From positions 310,001 to 374,000 of the forward strand of contig NZ_PPTH01000015.1 of NCBI RefSeq assembly GCF_002954225.1: a DNA stretch of 64,000 nucleotides, in the 5' to 3' direction. The translations under genes and the position numbers were made by a program. This DNA comes from Arthrobacter ruber. GTDB taxonomy: Bacteria; Actinomycetota; Actinomycetes; Actinomycetales; Micrococcaceae. Under the pieces are notes generated by a model. The model ran no database searches and was not told the origin of the DNA. It saw nothing but the letters and a program-made list of their open reading frames with translations. The stretch's first letter is position 1. Every line of letters starts with the position of its first letter. Positions 7,631-17,150 of this stretch are shown piece by piece.

Positions 7631-9096
7631 CGGCCACGACCTCGACCACCGTCCGCGAGTTCCGCCTGCCCGACCTCGGCGAGGGGCTCACGGAGTCGGA
7701 GATCGTGCAGTGGCACGTCGCCGAGGGAGACACCGTGGAGCTGAACCAGATCATCGCCGACGTCGAGACCGCCAAGGCCGTGGTCGAACTGCCCTCGCCC
7801 TACGCCGGCGTCGTCGTCCGCCTCCACGAGCCGGCCGGGACCACCGTCGATGTCGGAGCACCGATCGTCTCCTTCGCGGTGGCGGGGGAGTACGACGGCG
7901 GCGTCCCCGCGGCAGGTGAACACGGTCCTGCCGTGCGTGCGGTGCTTCCCGGCCCGTCCGTCGCCGACGAGGTACCTGCGAAGCGCGAACCGAATCTCGT
8001 GGGCTACGGGGCGGCGATCGAGAAGGGCGGGCGTCCGCAGCGTCGCCACCGCGTGCTTCCGCCATCGACGCCTGCGATGGCGCCGGCCGGTTCGGCACAG
8101 GTTGCCGTGATGGCGCAGATCCCGTCACCGGTGCCGGCTGCCGTCGCGCCGGCACCCTCCGGCCGCGTGCTCGCCGAGCGCCCGCGGTCCACTCCTCCCG
8201 TCCGCAAGCTCGCGCGTGACCTGGGCATCCCGCTCGACGGACTGCAGGGCACCGGTCCCGGTGCCCTGATCACGCGGGCCGACGTCCTCGCCGCCCTGGC
8301 AGGGATCGAGGGCAGTGCTGGAGCATCGTCGTCCGCGCCGTCCCTCCCGTCGCAGGCCTCATCGCCGGACCCGCGCCAGGCTGCACATCCGGCAGCGGGT
8401 CAGACACGTATCCCGATCAGGGGGGTGCGGAAGCACACGGCCGCCGCCATGGTCGCGAGCGCCTTCACGGCACCGCACGTCACCGAGTTCCTCACCATCG
8501 ACGTCACGCCGACCATCGACCTGCTGGCGGAGCTGAAGCAGACCCGCGCGTTCGAGGGGATCAGGGTCACACCGCTGACCATCGTGGCGAAGGCCGTGTG
8601 CATCGCGCTCCAACGCAATCCGAGCCTCAACTCGTCGTGGGACGAGGCGACGCAGGAGATCGTGCAGTACGCGGACGTGAACCTCGGCATCGCCGCCGCC
8701 ACCCCGCGCGGCCTGCTCGTACCGCACATCAGGGCCGCGCAATCCCTGGCGCTCGCGGACCTCGCACGATCCCTCACGGCGCTGACCGAGACCGCGCGGG
8801 CGGGGAAGACCTCCCCGGCGGACCTGTCCGGCGGGACGATCACGATCACCAACATCGGCGTCTTCGGGATCGATGCGGGAACACCGATCCTCAATCCGGG
8901 TGAGGCTGCAATCCTGGCGGTCGGAGCCGTGCGTCGCATGCCGTGGGAGTACCAGGACGCCGTCGCCCTCCGCTCGGTGCTGACGCTCAGCCTGTCCTTC
9001 GACCACCGCCTCGTGGACGGTGAGCAGGGGTCGCGCTTCCTCGCGGACGTGGGGACGATCCTCCGGAATCCGGCCATGGCCCTCACGATGGTGTGA
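7627..9096 (+). CDS. bkdC: Dihydrolipoyl acyltransferase E2
   Basis: A 489-residue E2 core protein. A single N-terminal lipoyl domain (about 9-85) carries the lipoyl-lysine Lys50 in DVETAKAVVE. A peripheral-subunit-binding domain follows at about 195-230 (PPVRKLARDLGIPLDGLQG), then the catalytic acyltransferase domain with the active-site motif FDHRLVDGEQG near the C terminus. Alanine/proline-rich linkers separate the domains. It transfers the acyl group from lipoamide to CoA. The GTG start overlaps the E1 beta stop. The single lipoyl domain is usual for bkd E2s, whereas actinobacterial pyruvate/oxoglutarate E2s often have more. Confidence 0.88.
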   Translation: MTATTSTTVREFRLPDLGEGLTESEIVQWHVAEGDTVELNQIIADVETAKAVVELPSPYAGVVVRLHEPAGTTVDVGAPIVSFAVAGEYDGGVPAAGEHGPAVRAVLPGPSVADEVPAKREPNLVGYGAAIEKGGRPQRRHRVLPPSTPAMAPAGSAQVAVMAQIPSPVPAAVAPAPSGRVLAERPRSTPPVRKLARDLGIPLDGLQGTGPGALITRADVLAALAGIEGSAGASSSAPSLPSQASSPDPRQAAHPAAGQTRIPIRGVRKHTAAAMVASAFTAPHVTEFLTIDVTPTIDLLAELKQTRAFEGIRVTPLTIVAKAVCIALQRNPSLNSSWDEATQEIVQYADVNLGIAAATPRGLLVPHIRAAQSLALADLARSLTALTETARAGKTSPADLSGGTITITNIGVFGIDAGTPILNPGEAAILAVGAVRRMPWEYQDAVALRSVLTLSLSFDHRLVDGEQGSRFLADVGTILRNPAMALTMV

Positions 9097-9160
9097 CGCT
9101 CGGGTCATAGGGGCGGACGCTGGACTGCCGTGTCCTACGACCTCGGCACACCCCGATGCC

Positions 9161-9703
9161 TTACGAGAAGAGGTCGCGGTAGCCCTCGGAGCGCTCGAGG
9201 TAGGGCTCCCACAAGATACGGGCCGGGTCGGCACCGCCGACCGCGGCGACGAGGCGATCGAGGTAGTAGTCCCAACCGGGGCCGACACTCCCGACCATGT
9301 CTGCTCCCACCGGCCCGTCGGGGATGACCTGCGTGAACGTGAGGGTCGTCAATCCGTCCGCCTCGCTGAGCTCCAGGGTGTGCTGCCAGGTCACGCGCGG
9401 GCCGGATCCGTCGGGGGAGAACGAAGCGCCCTCGCGACTGCGTACCACGAAGCGGTGCGGCGGCTCGCAGGCCTCCACGAGGTAGACCTCCTCGGGCACG
9501 TCGTCGCCCTCGGCTGTCATCCGGAACGAGACCTCACCGGAGGCCGGATCGCCGCTCCACGTACCGATCCATCGCTGCATCCGCTGCGGCTCGGTGCAGG
9601 CGGCCCAGACGTCGTCGAGCGGGGCGGCGAACAAACGGGTGAAGACGATCTGCTCGGCGCCGTCGCGCGTCTCGCGATGGCCGAACGGGGTGGTGGTGCT
9701 CAT
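9161..9703 (-). CDS. SRPBCC (AHSA1-type) domain protein
   Basis: A 180-residue START/SRPBCC-fold protein with the usual opening VFTRLFAAPLDDVWAACTEPQRMQRWIGT and a long C-terminal helix (GWDYYLDRLVAAVGG). Proteins of this type form a hydrophobic cavity for a small ligand; the ligand is not known here. Its ATG overlaps the stop of the upstream ArsR regulator, a pairing very common in actinobacteria, in which the SRPBCC protein is thought to be controlled by, or to modulate, its partner. The 64 bases between its end and the E2 gene show no clear terminator. Confidence 0.88.
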   Translation of the reverse strand: MSTTTPFGHRETRDGAEQIVFTRLFAAPLDDVWAACTEPQRMQRWIGTWSGDPASGEVSFRMTAEGDDVPEEVYLVEACEPPHRFVVRSREGASFSPDGSGPRVTWQHTLELSEADGLTTLTFTQVIPDGPVGADMVGSVGPGWDYYLDRLVAAVGGADPARILWEPYLERSEGYRDLFS

Positions 9704-10062
9704 GCGCTGTCCTCCTGGTGATCGTTCCTGCGATGGTCCGGGCTCCGTTCGCGGACGGTACGACGGACCTCGAGATCGAGCGCGTCGAAGGCCGCCTCGC
9801 CGAACGGTGGTGGAGGTCGCAGCTCGTCGAGCAGGTCGGCCACCGGCATGAGACCGGCGCCGTCGAGCACGTAGTGCCTCTCGCGGCCGTGGTCCTCCAC
9901 CGAGACCAGCCCGGCCTCGGTGAGCAGCCGGAGGTGCTTGCTGACGGCGGGGCGGCTGATCGGCTGGGCGGCGGCGAGATCGACCACCCGGGCCGGGCCG
10001 GCTGCCAGCGCGCGAAGGAGCTCACGGCGTACGGGGTCGGCGAGGGCTGCGAACGGATCCAC
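9700..10062 (-). CDS. ArsR-family transcriptional regulator
   Basis: A 120-residue winged helix-turn-helix protein of the ArsR/SmtB fold. It opens with DPFAALADPVRRELLRAL, continues with the recognition region SRPAVSKHLRLLTEAGLVSV and the wing HGRERHYVL. It has no cysteine metal-binding motif, so it is not a metal sensor; this subclass pairs with SRPBCC proteins. The start is a GTG; no in-frame ATG precedes it. A 9-base inverted repeat lies 6 bases upstream and is the likely autoregulatory operator. The C-terminal 25 residues are charged and poorly conserved in appearance. Confidence 0.9.
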   Translation of the reverse strand: MDPFAALADPVRRELLRALAAGPARVVDLAAAQPISRPAVSKHLRLLTEAGLVSVEDHGRERHYVLDGAGLMPVADLLDELRPPPPFGEAAFDALDLEVRRTVRERSPDHRRNDHQEDSA

Positions 10063-10067
10063 CCCCC

Positions 10068-10091
10068 ATTGGTAACTCTTTGGTTACCAAT
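10068..10091. promoter_or_regulatory. Perfect palindrome upstream of the ArsR gene
   Basis: Two exact inverted 9-base arms, ATTGGTAAC (10068-10076) and GTTACCAAT (10083-10091), are separated by six bases and end 6 bases before the ArsR start codon. It is AT-rich compared with its surroundings and has the size of an ArsR-dimer operator. Autorepression of the ArsR-SRPBCC pair is the simplest reading. Confidence 0.7.
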
Positions 10092-10170
10092 CTGTCAACC
10101 GTCCGGCCTGTGCGTCCGGCGGGCGGACGGGGAGCCGGGCCGTTCCGCCGCCGGCGGCCGTCCTAGAGGG

Positions 10171-10638
10171 TCACGCCAGTTCGAGGATGAGCTCGCGCAC
10201 CACCGCGCCACGGGCGGGGGCGAAGCCCTGCGTCTCGCCGACCTGCCGGAAGCCCCAGCGCTCGAGGATGCGGATGGAACTCGCGTTGTCGGCCACGGCG
10301 CGTGCCCGGATGGGCCGCTCGGTGACCTCGGCGAGGAACTGGCCCACGGCGGCCGTGGTGATGCCCTGGCCCCAGCGGGAGCGGTCCACCCAGTAGCTGA
10401 TCTCCGGGGCGTCGTCGTCGTGGTAGGCGAGGATGCTGCCCACCACCGCGCCGTCGGACAGGATGGTCCGCACCGTGATCCGGCGGTCGTTGAGGATGTC
10501 CTGCCAGTGGTGGTCGAACACGCCGCGGTCCGCGGGATTCTTGGCACCGAAGGCGGCCATGTGGTTGGCACTCGGGTCCAGCTGGTGCGAGAAGAACTCG
10601 TCGAGGTCGGTTGCTTCAACGGGACGTAGCGTGATCAC
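10171..10638 (-). CDS. GNAT N-acetyltransferase
   Basis: A 155-residue GNAT-fold acetyltransferase of the RimJ/RimL type. It starts ITLRPVEATDLDEFF, has the acetyl-CoA pyrophosphate-binding region WVDRSRWGQGITTAAV at about residues 90-105, and the C-terminal ADNASSIRILERWGFRQVGE motif. The substrate is unknown. The start is taken as the GTG before ITLRP, with GAAAG as ribosome-binding site. An ATG overlapping the TetR stop (10731) would add a proline-rich 31-residue arm and is less likely, though the overlap is suggestive of coupling with the TetR gene. Confidence 0.82.
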   Translation of the reverse strand: MITLRPVEATDLDEFFSHQLDPSANHMAAFGAKNPADRGVFDHHWQDILNDRRITVRTILSDGAVVGSILAYHDDDAPEISYWVDRSRWGQGITTAAVGQFLAEVTERPIRARAVADNASSIRILERWGFRQVGETQGFAPARGAVVRELILELA

Positions 10639-10727
10639 GGCGGTACTTTCAGTCGGTGGGGCCGGGCGGGCTGCGCGGCGGATTCCTGGGTTCAGCGTAC
10701 TAGGCGGTCCTGCGCACGTCGGCTGCG

Positions 10728-11339
10728 TCATGCGGTCAGGGCGGCCCACGCCATGTCCTGCAGCAGGTCGCGGAGCAGCGTGAGCTCGCGCGGCGAGGTG
10801 GTGCGGCGCGTGGTGTGCGGGGTCGAGTTGATGAGGCCGAAGACGGCGTGCACCTTGCGCCGCAGCAGCGCCCGGTCCGTGCGGGGCAGGAAGGCGCCGA
10901 GCTCGTCCACCCACACCTGCACGTAGCTGCGCTGCAGCGACCGCACGGCGCGCTGGTCGTCGTGCGGGAGGGAACCCAGATCACGGTCCTGGACGCGGAT
11001 GACGTCCGCGTTGTTCAGGGCGAACTCCACCTGGAACCGGATGAGCCCGCGCAGGGCCTCCTCCGGGGAGGGCGCCCCGGCCGCGACGGCACGGCCACCC
11101 TCGAGCAGGTCCTCGCTGACCCCGGTGAGGAGGGCGGAGAGGACGGAGGGCTTGCCGGTGAAGTGCCGGTAGACGGCCGGACCGCTGACGCCGGCGGCGG
11201 CACCGAGGTCCTCGATGGACACGCCGTTGTAGCCGCGGTCGGCGAAGAGCTGGGCGGCGGCGTCGAGCAGCGCTGCCCGACGGCTCGCCTTCGCGATGCT
11301 TCGACCGGTCACGGGGACCGCGGTGGGTGACGCCTCCAT
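10728..11339 (-). CDS. TetR-family regulator of the leucine-type operon
   Basis: A 203-residue TetR protein. The N-terminal helix-turn-helix reads RGYNGVSIEDLGAAAGVSGPAVYRHF, and the C-terminal all-helical ligand domain has a TetR_C_33-like look (EEALRGLIRFQVEFALNNADVIRVQDRDL). It is divergent from the acyl-CoA carboxylase operon and very probably controls it in response to an acyl-CoA or catabolic intermediate. The start is the ATG of MEASP, preceded by AGAAGGAC; a longer reading adds an arginine-rich arm without a ribosome-binding site. Confidence 0.9.
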   Translation of the reverse strand: MEASPTAVPVTGRSIAKASRRAALLDAAAQLFADRGYNGVSIEDLGAAAGVSGPAVYRHFTGKPSVLSALLTGVSEDLLEGGRAVAAGAPSPEEALRGLIRFQVEFALNNADVIRVQDRDLGSLPHDDQRAVRSLQRSYVQVWVDELGAFLPRTDRALLRRKVHAVFGLINSTPHTTRRTTSPRELTLLRDLLQDMAWAALTA

Positions 11340-11393
11340 GTCGGTCCTTCTTCTCCGCCGGGGGATTCCTCCCCTCATTGTCATGGACATCCG

Positions 11394-11439
11394 GGTTAAT
11401 GACCACTAACCTGAGTTCGGTTAGCGAATGCTAACTGAA
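11394..11439. promoter_or_regulatory. Two palindromic TetR operator candidates
   Basis: The main site, 11416-11439, has the core GTTAGC-GAAT-GCTAAC (11420-11435) and flanks that stay symmetric to 24 bases with one mismatch. A second, looser site has GGTTA at 11394-11398 and TAACC at 11407-11411. Both lie in the 119-base divergent region between the TetR gene and the carboxylase gene, the main one only 19 bases before the carboxylase ATG, so a bound repressor would block the operon promoter. Confidence 0.7.
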
Positions 11440-11458
11440 CAGCGCGAGGAAGTAGTCG

Positions 11459-13066
11459 ATGGAGACTCTGGCATCGAAGGTCGATCCGCTCTCGGCGGCG
11501 TTCTCCGCGAACGCGGCGGCCCAGGCGGAACTGGTCGGCGACCTCCGCCGTCGCCTGGCCACGGCAGCCCTGGGCGGCCCCGAACGCTCCCGCGACCGGC
11601 ACATCGCCCGCGGCAAGCTCCTGCCGCGTGAGCGCATCGACCACCTGCTCGACGACGGCAGCCCCTTCCTCGAGATCGCGCCCCTGGCCGCGAACGGGAT
11701 GTACGACGACGAGTGCCCGGGCGCAGGCGTCATCGCCGGGATCGGGCTCGTCCACGGCCGCCACGTCCTCGTGATCTCCAACGACGCCACCGTCAAGGGC
11801 GGGACGTACTACCCGATGACGGTCAAGAAGCACCTCCGGGCACAGGAGATCGCCCTCGAGAACAATCTGCCGTGCGTGTACCTCGTCGACTCGGGCGGGG
11901 CGTTCCTGCCGCGGCAGGACGAGGTCTTCCCCGACCGGAACCACTTCGGCCGGATCTTCTACAACCAGGCCACCATGTCGGCCCGGAAGATCCCGCAGAT
12001 CGCGGCCGTGCTGGGAAGCTGCACCGCCGGTGGTGCCTACGTGCCGGCCATGAGCGACGAGACCGTCATCGTCCGGAACCAGGGCACCATCTTCCTGGGC
12101 GGCCCGCCCCTCGTGAAAGCAGCCATCGGCGAGGTGGTCACGGCGGAGGAGCTCGGTGGCGGCGACGTCCACTCCCGGATCTCCGGCGTCACCGACCATC
12201 TCGCCGAGAACGACCAGCACGCGCTGGAGATCGTCCGCGACATCATCGCCACCCTGCCGCCGGCCCTGCCGACGACGGCGGCGCAGACGCCCGTCCTCGA
12301 ACCCGCCGTCGCGCCCGACGAGCTCTACGGCGCCGTGCCGGTCGACGTCAACGCCTCCTACGACGCCCGGGAGGTCATCGCGCGGATCGTCGACGGTTCC
12401 CTGTTCCACGAGTTCAAGCGCGAGTACGGCACCACCCTCGTCACCGGCTTCGCGACCATCCATGGACACCGTGTGGGCATCGTCGCCAACAACGGCGTGC
12501 TGTTCAGCGAGTCCGCACTCAAGGGCGCCCACTTCATCGAGCTCTGCGACCAGCGCGGCGTACCCCTGGTGTTCCTGCAGAACCTGTCCGGCTTCATGGT
12601 GGGCAAGGACTACGAGGCCGGCGGCATCGCGAAGAACGGCGCCAAGATGGTCACCGCCGTCGCCACCGCGCGCGTGCCGAAGCTCACCGTGGTCGTCGGA
12701 GGGTCCTTTGGGGCCGGCAACTACTCGATGTGCGGCCGGGCATTCTCGCCCCGGTTCCTGTGGATGTGGCCGGCGAGCCGCATCTCCGTGATGGGTGGCA
12801 ACCAGGCGTCGTCGGTGCTCGCCACCGTCAAGCGGGACCAGCTCGAGGCGCGCGGCGAACAGTGGCCGTCCGACGAGGAGGAGGCGTTCAGGGCGCCGAT
12901 CCGCGACCAGTACGAGGCGCAGGGCAACCCCTACTACTCGACGGCGCGCCTGTGGGACGACGGCGTGATCGACCCCGCGGACACCCGCACCGTGCTCGGC
13001 CTCGCGCTCGATGTCTGCGCCAACGCGTCCCTGCCCGATACCTCCTTCGGCCTCTTCCGGATGTGA
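11459..13066 (+). CDS. accD1: Acyl-CoA carboxylase carboxyltransferase (beta) subunit
   Basis: A 535-residue biotin-dependent carboxyltransferase of the methylcrotonyl-CoA carboxylase class, with N- and C-terminal crotonase-fold halves. Recognisable blocks are [17 protein letters not shown], the oxyanion regions [16 protein letters not shown] and [19 protein letters not shown], and [13 protein letters not shown]. It moves CO2 from carboxybiotin to a branched enoyl-CoA, expected to be 3-methylcrotonyl-CoA of leucine breakdown. It is the first gene of the operon and ends 4 bases before its biotin carboxylase partner. The start is the ATG at 11459 after GAGGAAG. Confidence 0.92.
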   Translation: METLASKVDPLSAAFSANAAAQAELVGDLRRRLATAALGGPERSRDRHIARGKLLPRERIDHLLDDGSPFLEIAPLAANGMYDDECPGAGVIAGIGLVHGRHVLVISNDATVKGGTYYPMTVKKHLRAQEIALENNLPCVYLVDSGGAFLPRQDEVFPDRNHFGRIFYNQATMSARKIPQIAAVLGSCTAGGAYVPAMSDETVIVRNQGTIFLGGPPLVKAAIGEVVTAEELGGGDVHSRISGVTDHLAENDQHALEIVRDIIATLPPALPTTAAQTPVLEPAVAPDELYGAVPVDVNASYDAREVIARIVDGSLFHEFKREYGTTLVTGFATIHGHRVGIVANNGVLFSESALKGAHFIELCDQRGVPLVFLQNLSGFMVGKDYEAGGIAKNGAKMVTAVATARVPKLTVVVGGSFGAGNYSMCGRAFSPRFLWMWPASRISVMGGNQASSVLATVKRDQLEARGEQWPSDEEEAFRAPIRDQYEAQGNPYYSTARLWDDGVIDPADTRTVLGLALDVCANASLPDTSFGLFRM

Positions 13067-13070
13067 CCCG

Positions 13071-15128
13071 ATGATCTCCGATTCCACCCCCGGTACGACC
13101 CCGTGGGCCTTCGACACCGTCCTGGTGGCCAACCGCGGCGAGATCGCCTGCCGCGTGATCCGCTCCGTCCGGGCCCTGGGCCTGCGCTCCGTCGCGGTGT
13201 ACAGCGACGCCGACGCCGGTGCCCAGCACGTCCTCGAGGCGGACGTCGCTATCCGCATCGGTACCGCGGCGCCGTCGGAGAGCTATCTGTCCATCCCCGC
13301 GGTCGTGGAGGCCTGCCGCCGCACCGGAGCGGGCGCGGTCCACCCCGGCTACGGGTTCCTCAGTGAGAACGCGGCCTTCGCCGACGCACTGCGCGACGCC
13401 GGGATCGTGTTCATCGGTCCGAGCGTGCACGCGCTCGACGTCATGGGGGACAAGATCCGCTCGAAGAACCACGTGGCCGGCTTCGGCGTGCCCGTGGTCC
13501 CCGGTATCGCCGAACCGGGTCTGTCCGACGACGACCTGGTCAGCGCCGCCGCGGACGTCGGCTTCCCCCTGCTCATCAAGCCGTCCGCCGGCGGCGGCGG
13601 CAAGGGCATGCACGCCGTCCACCGCGCCGAGGACCTCCCCGACGTGCTCGCCACCGCCCGGCGCGTCGCGGCCCGTGCGTTCGGCGACGACACCCTGTTC
13701 CTGGAACGGCTCATCGAACGTCCCCGCCACATCGAGGTGCAGGTGCTCGCCGACGGCCACGGCTCCGTCATCCACCTCGGCGAGCGCGAGTGCTCGCTGC
13801 AGCGTCGGCACCAGAAGGTCATCGAGGAGGCGCCGTCGGCCCTGCTCGACGAGCCGACACGCCGCCGCATCGGCGAGGCGGCCTGCGCCGCGGCCCGCAG
13901 CGTCGACTACACCGGCGCCGGGACCGTGGAGTTCCTCGTGTCCGACGCCGCACCCGACGAGTTCTTCTTCATGGAGATGAACACGCGCCTGCAGGTGGAG
14001 CACCCCGTCACGGAACTCGTGACCGGCGTCGACCTCGTCGAATGGCAGATCCGCATCGCCGCCGGTGAGCCGCTGCCGCTCACGCAGGACGACGTCGTCC
14101 TCACCGGTCACGCCGTCGAGGCCCGCGTGTACGCCGAGAACCCCGAGGCCGGGTTCCTCCCATCCACCGGGACCGTCCTGGCGCTCGCCGAGCCGACCGG
14201 TGAGGGCATCCGCGTGGACAGCTCGCTACTGCCCGGTGGCACGATCTCCTCGTCCTACGATCCGATGCTCTCCAAGGTCATCGCCTGGGGAGCGGACCGG
14301 CGCGAGGCTCTCGACCGCCTCGACGCCGCCCTCGCCGGCACCGTTGTGCTCGGCGTGGACACGAACATCGAATACCTCCGCCTCCTCGTGAACGACGACG
14401 ACGTACGGGCAGCCCGGCTCGACACGACCCTGATCGAGCGCAAGCTCCCGGCCCTCGCCTTCCGTCACCTGGGCGCGGAGGACCTCGCCCTCGCTGCCGT
14501 GCTGCTCGTCGAGGCCGGGCTCGAGGCGGTCCCGGGCGGTTCGCCCTGGCACCGCGGTGACGGGTTCAGGCTCGGCACACCCCGACCACGGATGGTGACG
14601 CTGGAGGCCGACGGGTCCACGACCCCGGTCCGGCTCCTGCGCACCGACGGGGCATGGGAGGCGACGATCGAGGGCGCGACCCACACCGTCGATGTCGACG
14701 CCGGCGGAGCGACCATCGACGGTGTGCGATCCCGCCGCTCCTACCGGGTGGACGGCGACACCGTGTGGCTGGGCGACGCCGGGTGGTCCGCCCGCGTGCG
14801 TCGACCGGGCCGACGCGAACTGCTCGACGCCGCCCTGTCCCGCATCTCACGAGCGGAAGGATCGGCCGACCCGCTGGTCCGCAGCCCCATGCCGGGCACC
14901 GTGGTGTCCGTGTCCGTCGAGGACGGCGCCGTCGTCGAGGCGGGGGACGTCCTCGTGGCCGTCGAGGCCATGAAGATGGAACACCAGCTCACCGCCGCGC
15001 TCGCCGGCGTCGTCCGCCTGTCCCTGAAGCCCGGGGACCTCGTGAAGGCACAGCAGGTCCTCGCAACCATCGAAGCCGCCCCCGAGGGCGGCCCGGCAAC
15101 CATCTCCACGGAAGGCAGCGCAGCATGA
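13071..15128 (+). CDS. accA1: Acyl-CoA carboxylase biotin carboxylase/BCCP (alpha) subunit
   Basis: A 685-residue alpha chain with three parts: a biotin carboxylase domain (about 15-450; [15 protein letters not shown], the glycine-rich ATP loop [28 protein letters not shown]), a linker/BT region, and a C-terminal biotinyl domain with Lys635 in EAMKMEH. It charges biotin with CO2 for the beta subunit encoded just upstream. The start is the ATG at 13071, four bases after the beta stop; an earlier in-frame start would lie inside the beta gene. The stop overlaps the acyl-CoA dehydrogenase start. Confidence 0.93.
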   Translation: MISDSTPGTTPWAFDTVLVANRGEIACRVIRSVRALGLRSVAVYSDADAGAQHVLEADVAIRIGTAAPSESYLSIPAVVEACRRTGAGAVHPGYGFLSENAAFADALRDAGIVFIGPSVHALDVMGDKIRSKNHVAGFGVPVVPGIAEPGLSDDDLVSAAADVGFPLLIKPSAGGGGKGMHAVHRAEDLPDVLATARRVAARAFGDDTLFLERLIERPRHIEVQVLADGHGSVIHLGERECSLQRRHQKVIEEAPSALLDEPTRRRIGEAACAAARSVDYTGAGTVEFLVSDAAPDEFFFMEMNTRLQVEHPVTELVTGVDLVEWQIRIAAGEPLPLTQDDVVLTGHAVEARVYAENPEAGFLPSTGTVLALAEPTGEGIRVDSSLLPGGTISSSYDPMLSKVIAWGADRREALDRLDAALAGTVVLGVDTNIEYLRLLVNDDDVRAARLDTTLIERKLPALAFRHLGAEDLALAAVLLVEAGLEAVPGGSPWHRGDGFRLGTPRPRMVTLEADGSTTPVRLLRTDGAWEATIEGATHTVDVDAGGATIDGVRSRRSYRVDGDTVWLGDAGWSARVRRPGRRELLDAALSRISRAEGSADPLVRSPMPGTVVSVSVEDGAVVEAGDVLVAVEAMKMEHQLTAALAGVVRLSLKPGDLVKAQQVLATIEAAPEGGPATISTEGSAA

Positions 15129-16297
15129 ATTTCGAACTGAGCGAGGAGTACCAGGACCTCGTCGACACCGTCCGCGAGTTCGCCGACGAGGTCGTGGCAC
15201 CCGTCTCCGCCAAGCACGACGCCGAGCACAGCTTCCCCTACGAGGTGGTCAAGCAGATGGGGGACATGGGCCTGTTCGGTCTGCCGTTCCCCGAGGAGTA
15301 CGGGGGCATGGGCGGGGACTACTTCGCGCTGTGCCTGGCGCTCGAGCAGCTGGCACGCGTCGACCAGTCGGTGGCCATCACCCTCGAGGCCGGTGTCTCG
15401 CTGGGGGCCATGCCGGTCTACCGCTTCGGCACCGAGGAGCAGAAGCAGCAGTGGCTGCCCTCCCTCGCCGCCGGCCAGGCCCTCGGCGGCTTCGGCCTCA
15501 CCGAGTCCGAGGCCGGGTCCGACGCCTCGGGCACCAAGACGACGGCCACCCTCGAGCAGGGCGCCGACGGTCCCGAATGGGTGATCAACGGCACCAAGGA
15601 GTTCATTACGAACTCGGGGACCGACATCACCTCGCTGGTGACCGTCACCGCGGTGACCGGCACCTCCCAGCGGCCGGACGGCACGGTGAAGAAGGAGATC
15701 TCCACCATCCTCGTCCCCTCGGACACGCCGGGCTTCACGGCCGAGAAGGCCTACAACAAGGTGGGCTGGAACGCATCGGACACCCACCCGCTCACCCTCC
15801 GGGACGTCCGGGTCCCCGAGGCGAACCTGCTGGGCACACGCGGCCGGGGCTACGCGAATTTCCTGCAGATCCTCGACGAGGGCCGGATCGCCATCGCCGC
15901 GCTCGCGACCGGCGCCGCGCAGGGCTGTGTGGAGCAGTCCATCCGGTACGCGGGGGAGCGCATGGCGTTCGGCAGCACCATCGGCGCCTACCAGTCCATC
16001 CAGTTCAAGATCGCCCGCATGCAGGTCCGTGCGCACACCGCGCGCCTGGCCTACTACGACGCCGCCTCGCGCATGCTCGCGGGCAAGCCGTTCAAGACGC
16101 AGGCCTCCATCGCGAAGCTCGTGGCCGGCGAGGCCGCCATGGACAACGCACGCGATGCGACGCAGATCTTCGGCGGCTACGGTTTCATCAACGAGTTCGT
16201 GGTGTCGAGGCACTACCGTGACTCGAAGATCCTCGAGATCGGTGAGGGGACCACGGAGGTCCAGCTCATGCTGATCGCGAGGGAACTCGGCCTCTAG
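15125..16297 (+). CDS. fadE19: Acyl-CoA dehydrogenase of the leucine-type operon
   Basis: A 390-residue FAD-dependent acyl-CoA dehydrogenase. It has the N-terminal helical domain, the middle-domain signature [13 protein letters not shown], and the C-terminal [20 protein letters not shown] and QIFGGYGF motifs. The catalytic glutamate lies at Glu374 in EIGEGTTEV, the short/medium-chain position; the helix-G position used by isovaleryl-CoA dehydrogenases reads LDEGR, with glycine where those enzymes have glutamate. It may therefore act on another branched or short acyl-CoA, or be an isovaleryl-CoA dehydrogenase with a moved base. It overlaps the alpha-subunit stop (ATGA). Confidence 0.9.
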   Translation: MNFELSEEYQDLVDTVREFADEVVAPVSAKHDAEHSFPYEVVKQMGDMGLFGLPFPEEYGGMGGDYFALCLALEQLARVDQSVAITLEAGVSLGAMPVYRFGTEEQKQQWLPSLAAGQALGGFGLTESEAGSDASGTKTTATLEQGADGPEWVINGTKEFITNSGTDITSLVTVTAVTGTSQRPDGTVKKEISTILVPSDTPGFTAEKAYNKVGWNASDTHPLTLRDVRVPEANLLGTRGRGYANFLQILDEGRIAIAALATGAAQGCVEQSIRYAGERMAFGSTIGAYQSIQFKIARMQVRAHTARLAYYDAASRMLAGKPFKTQASIAKLVAGEAAMDNARDATQIFGGYGFINEFVVSRHYRDSKILEIGEGTTEVQLMLIARELGL

Positions 16298-16352
16298 GCC
16301 GGTCCGACCAGGCCGTCGGCGGGTTCGGCAGCGGCGACACGAAGGAGAAGCA

Positions 16353-17150
16353 GTGATCGACAAGGTGGTTGGCAGTGCGGCGGAGGCCGTCGCGGACATC
16401 CCCGACGGCGCGTCCCTCGCCGTCGGCGGATTCGGACTGTGCGGCATCCCGGTGACACTCATCGACGCCCTGCACGCGCAGGGGACGGCGGAGCTCGAGA
16501 CGGTGAGCAACAACTGCGGCGTGGACGACTGGGGTCTCGGCATCCTGCTGTCCGACCACCGCATCCGCCGTACCGTCAGCTCCTACGTGGGCGAGAACAA
16601 GGAGTTCGCGCGCCAGTATCTCTCGGGCGAGCTCGAGGTGGAGCTGACCCCGCAGGGCACCCTCGCCGAGAAGCTCCGTGCGGGCGGTGCGGGCATCCCC
16701 GCGTTCTTCACGACGGCGGGGGTCGGCACCCAGGTCAGCGAGGGGGGCCTTCCCCAGCGCTACGACACCGAGGGCAACGTCGCCGTCGCGTCGAAGCCCA
16801 AGGAGGTGCGGTCCTTCGACGGCGTCGACTACGTGCTCGAGGAGTCCCTGCGGCCCGACTACGCGCTCGTGCATGCGTGGAAGGGCGACCGCCACGGCAA
16901 CCTCGTCTTCCACGCCACCGCGATGAACTTCAACCCCCTCTGCGCCCAGGCCGGTGCGATCACGATCGCGGAGGTCGAGGAACTCGTGGAGCCCGGCGAG
17001 CTCGACCCAGGGGAGATCCACACGCCGGGCATCTTCGTGCAGCGCGTCGTCGTGGCGCCCGGCGTGGAGAAGCGCGTGGAGAAGCGCACCGTGTCCCTCG
17101 ATGGTTCCCCCGATCCGCAGGCCGGCGTCAACGCACCCGAAGGAGCATGA
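16353..17150 (+). CDS. scoA: 3-oxoacid CoA-transferase subunit A
   Basis: A 265-residue family I CoA-transferase alpha subunit. It has the glycine-rich [16 protein letters not shown] near the N terminus and the later blocks [16 protein letters not shown] and [17 protein letters not shown]. With ScoB it moves CoA between succinyl-CoA and acetoacetate or a related acid, the last step of leucine breakdown, or it may activate itaconate in the alternative route. It follows the dehydrogenase by 55 bases with a clear AAGGAGAAG site. It is somewhat longer than many alpha subunits (about 230-250) because of its C-terminal arm. Confidence 0.93.
   Translation: MIDKVVGSAAEAVADIPDGASLAVGGFGLCGIPVTLIDALHAQGTAELETVSNNCGVDDWGLGILLSDHRIRRTVSSYVGENKEFARQYLSGELEVELTPQGTLAEKLRAGGAGIPAFFTTAGVGTQVSEGGLPQRYDTEGNVAVASKPKEVRSFDGVDYVLEESLRPDYALVHAWKGDRHGNLVFHATAMNFNPLCAQAGAITIAEVEELVEPGELDPGEIHTPGIFVQRVVVAPGVEKRVEKRTVSLDGSPDPQAGVNAPEGA

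Noticed and set aside
9097-9160. Terminator between bkdC and the SRPBCC gene
   Set aside because: I could not find a stem longer than 5 base pairs; converging transcripts may end elsewhere.
10171-10731. Longer GNAT start overlapping the TetR stop
   Set aside because: It would add a proline-rich, non-conserved-looking arm; the GTG directly before the GNAT fold has its own ribosome-binding site. The ATGA overlap keeps it as a possible alternative.
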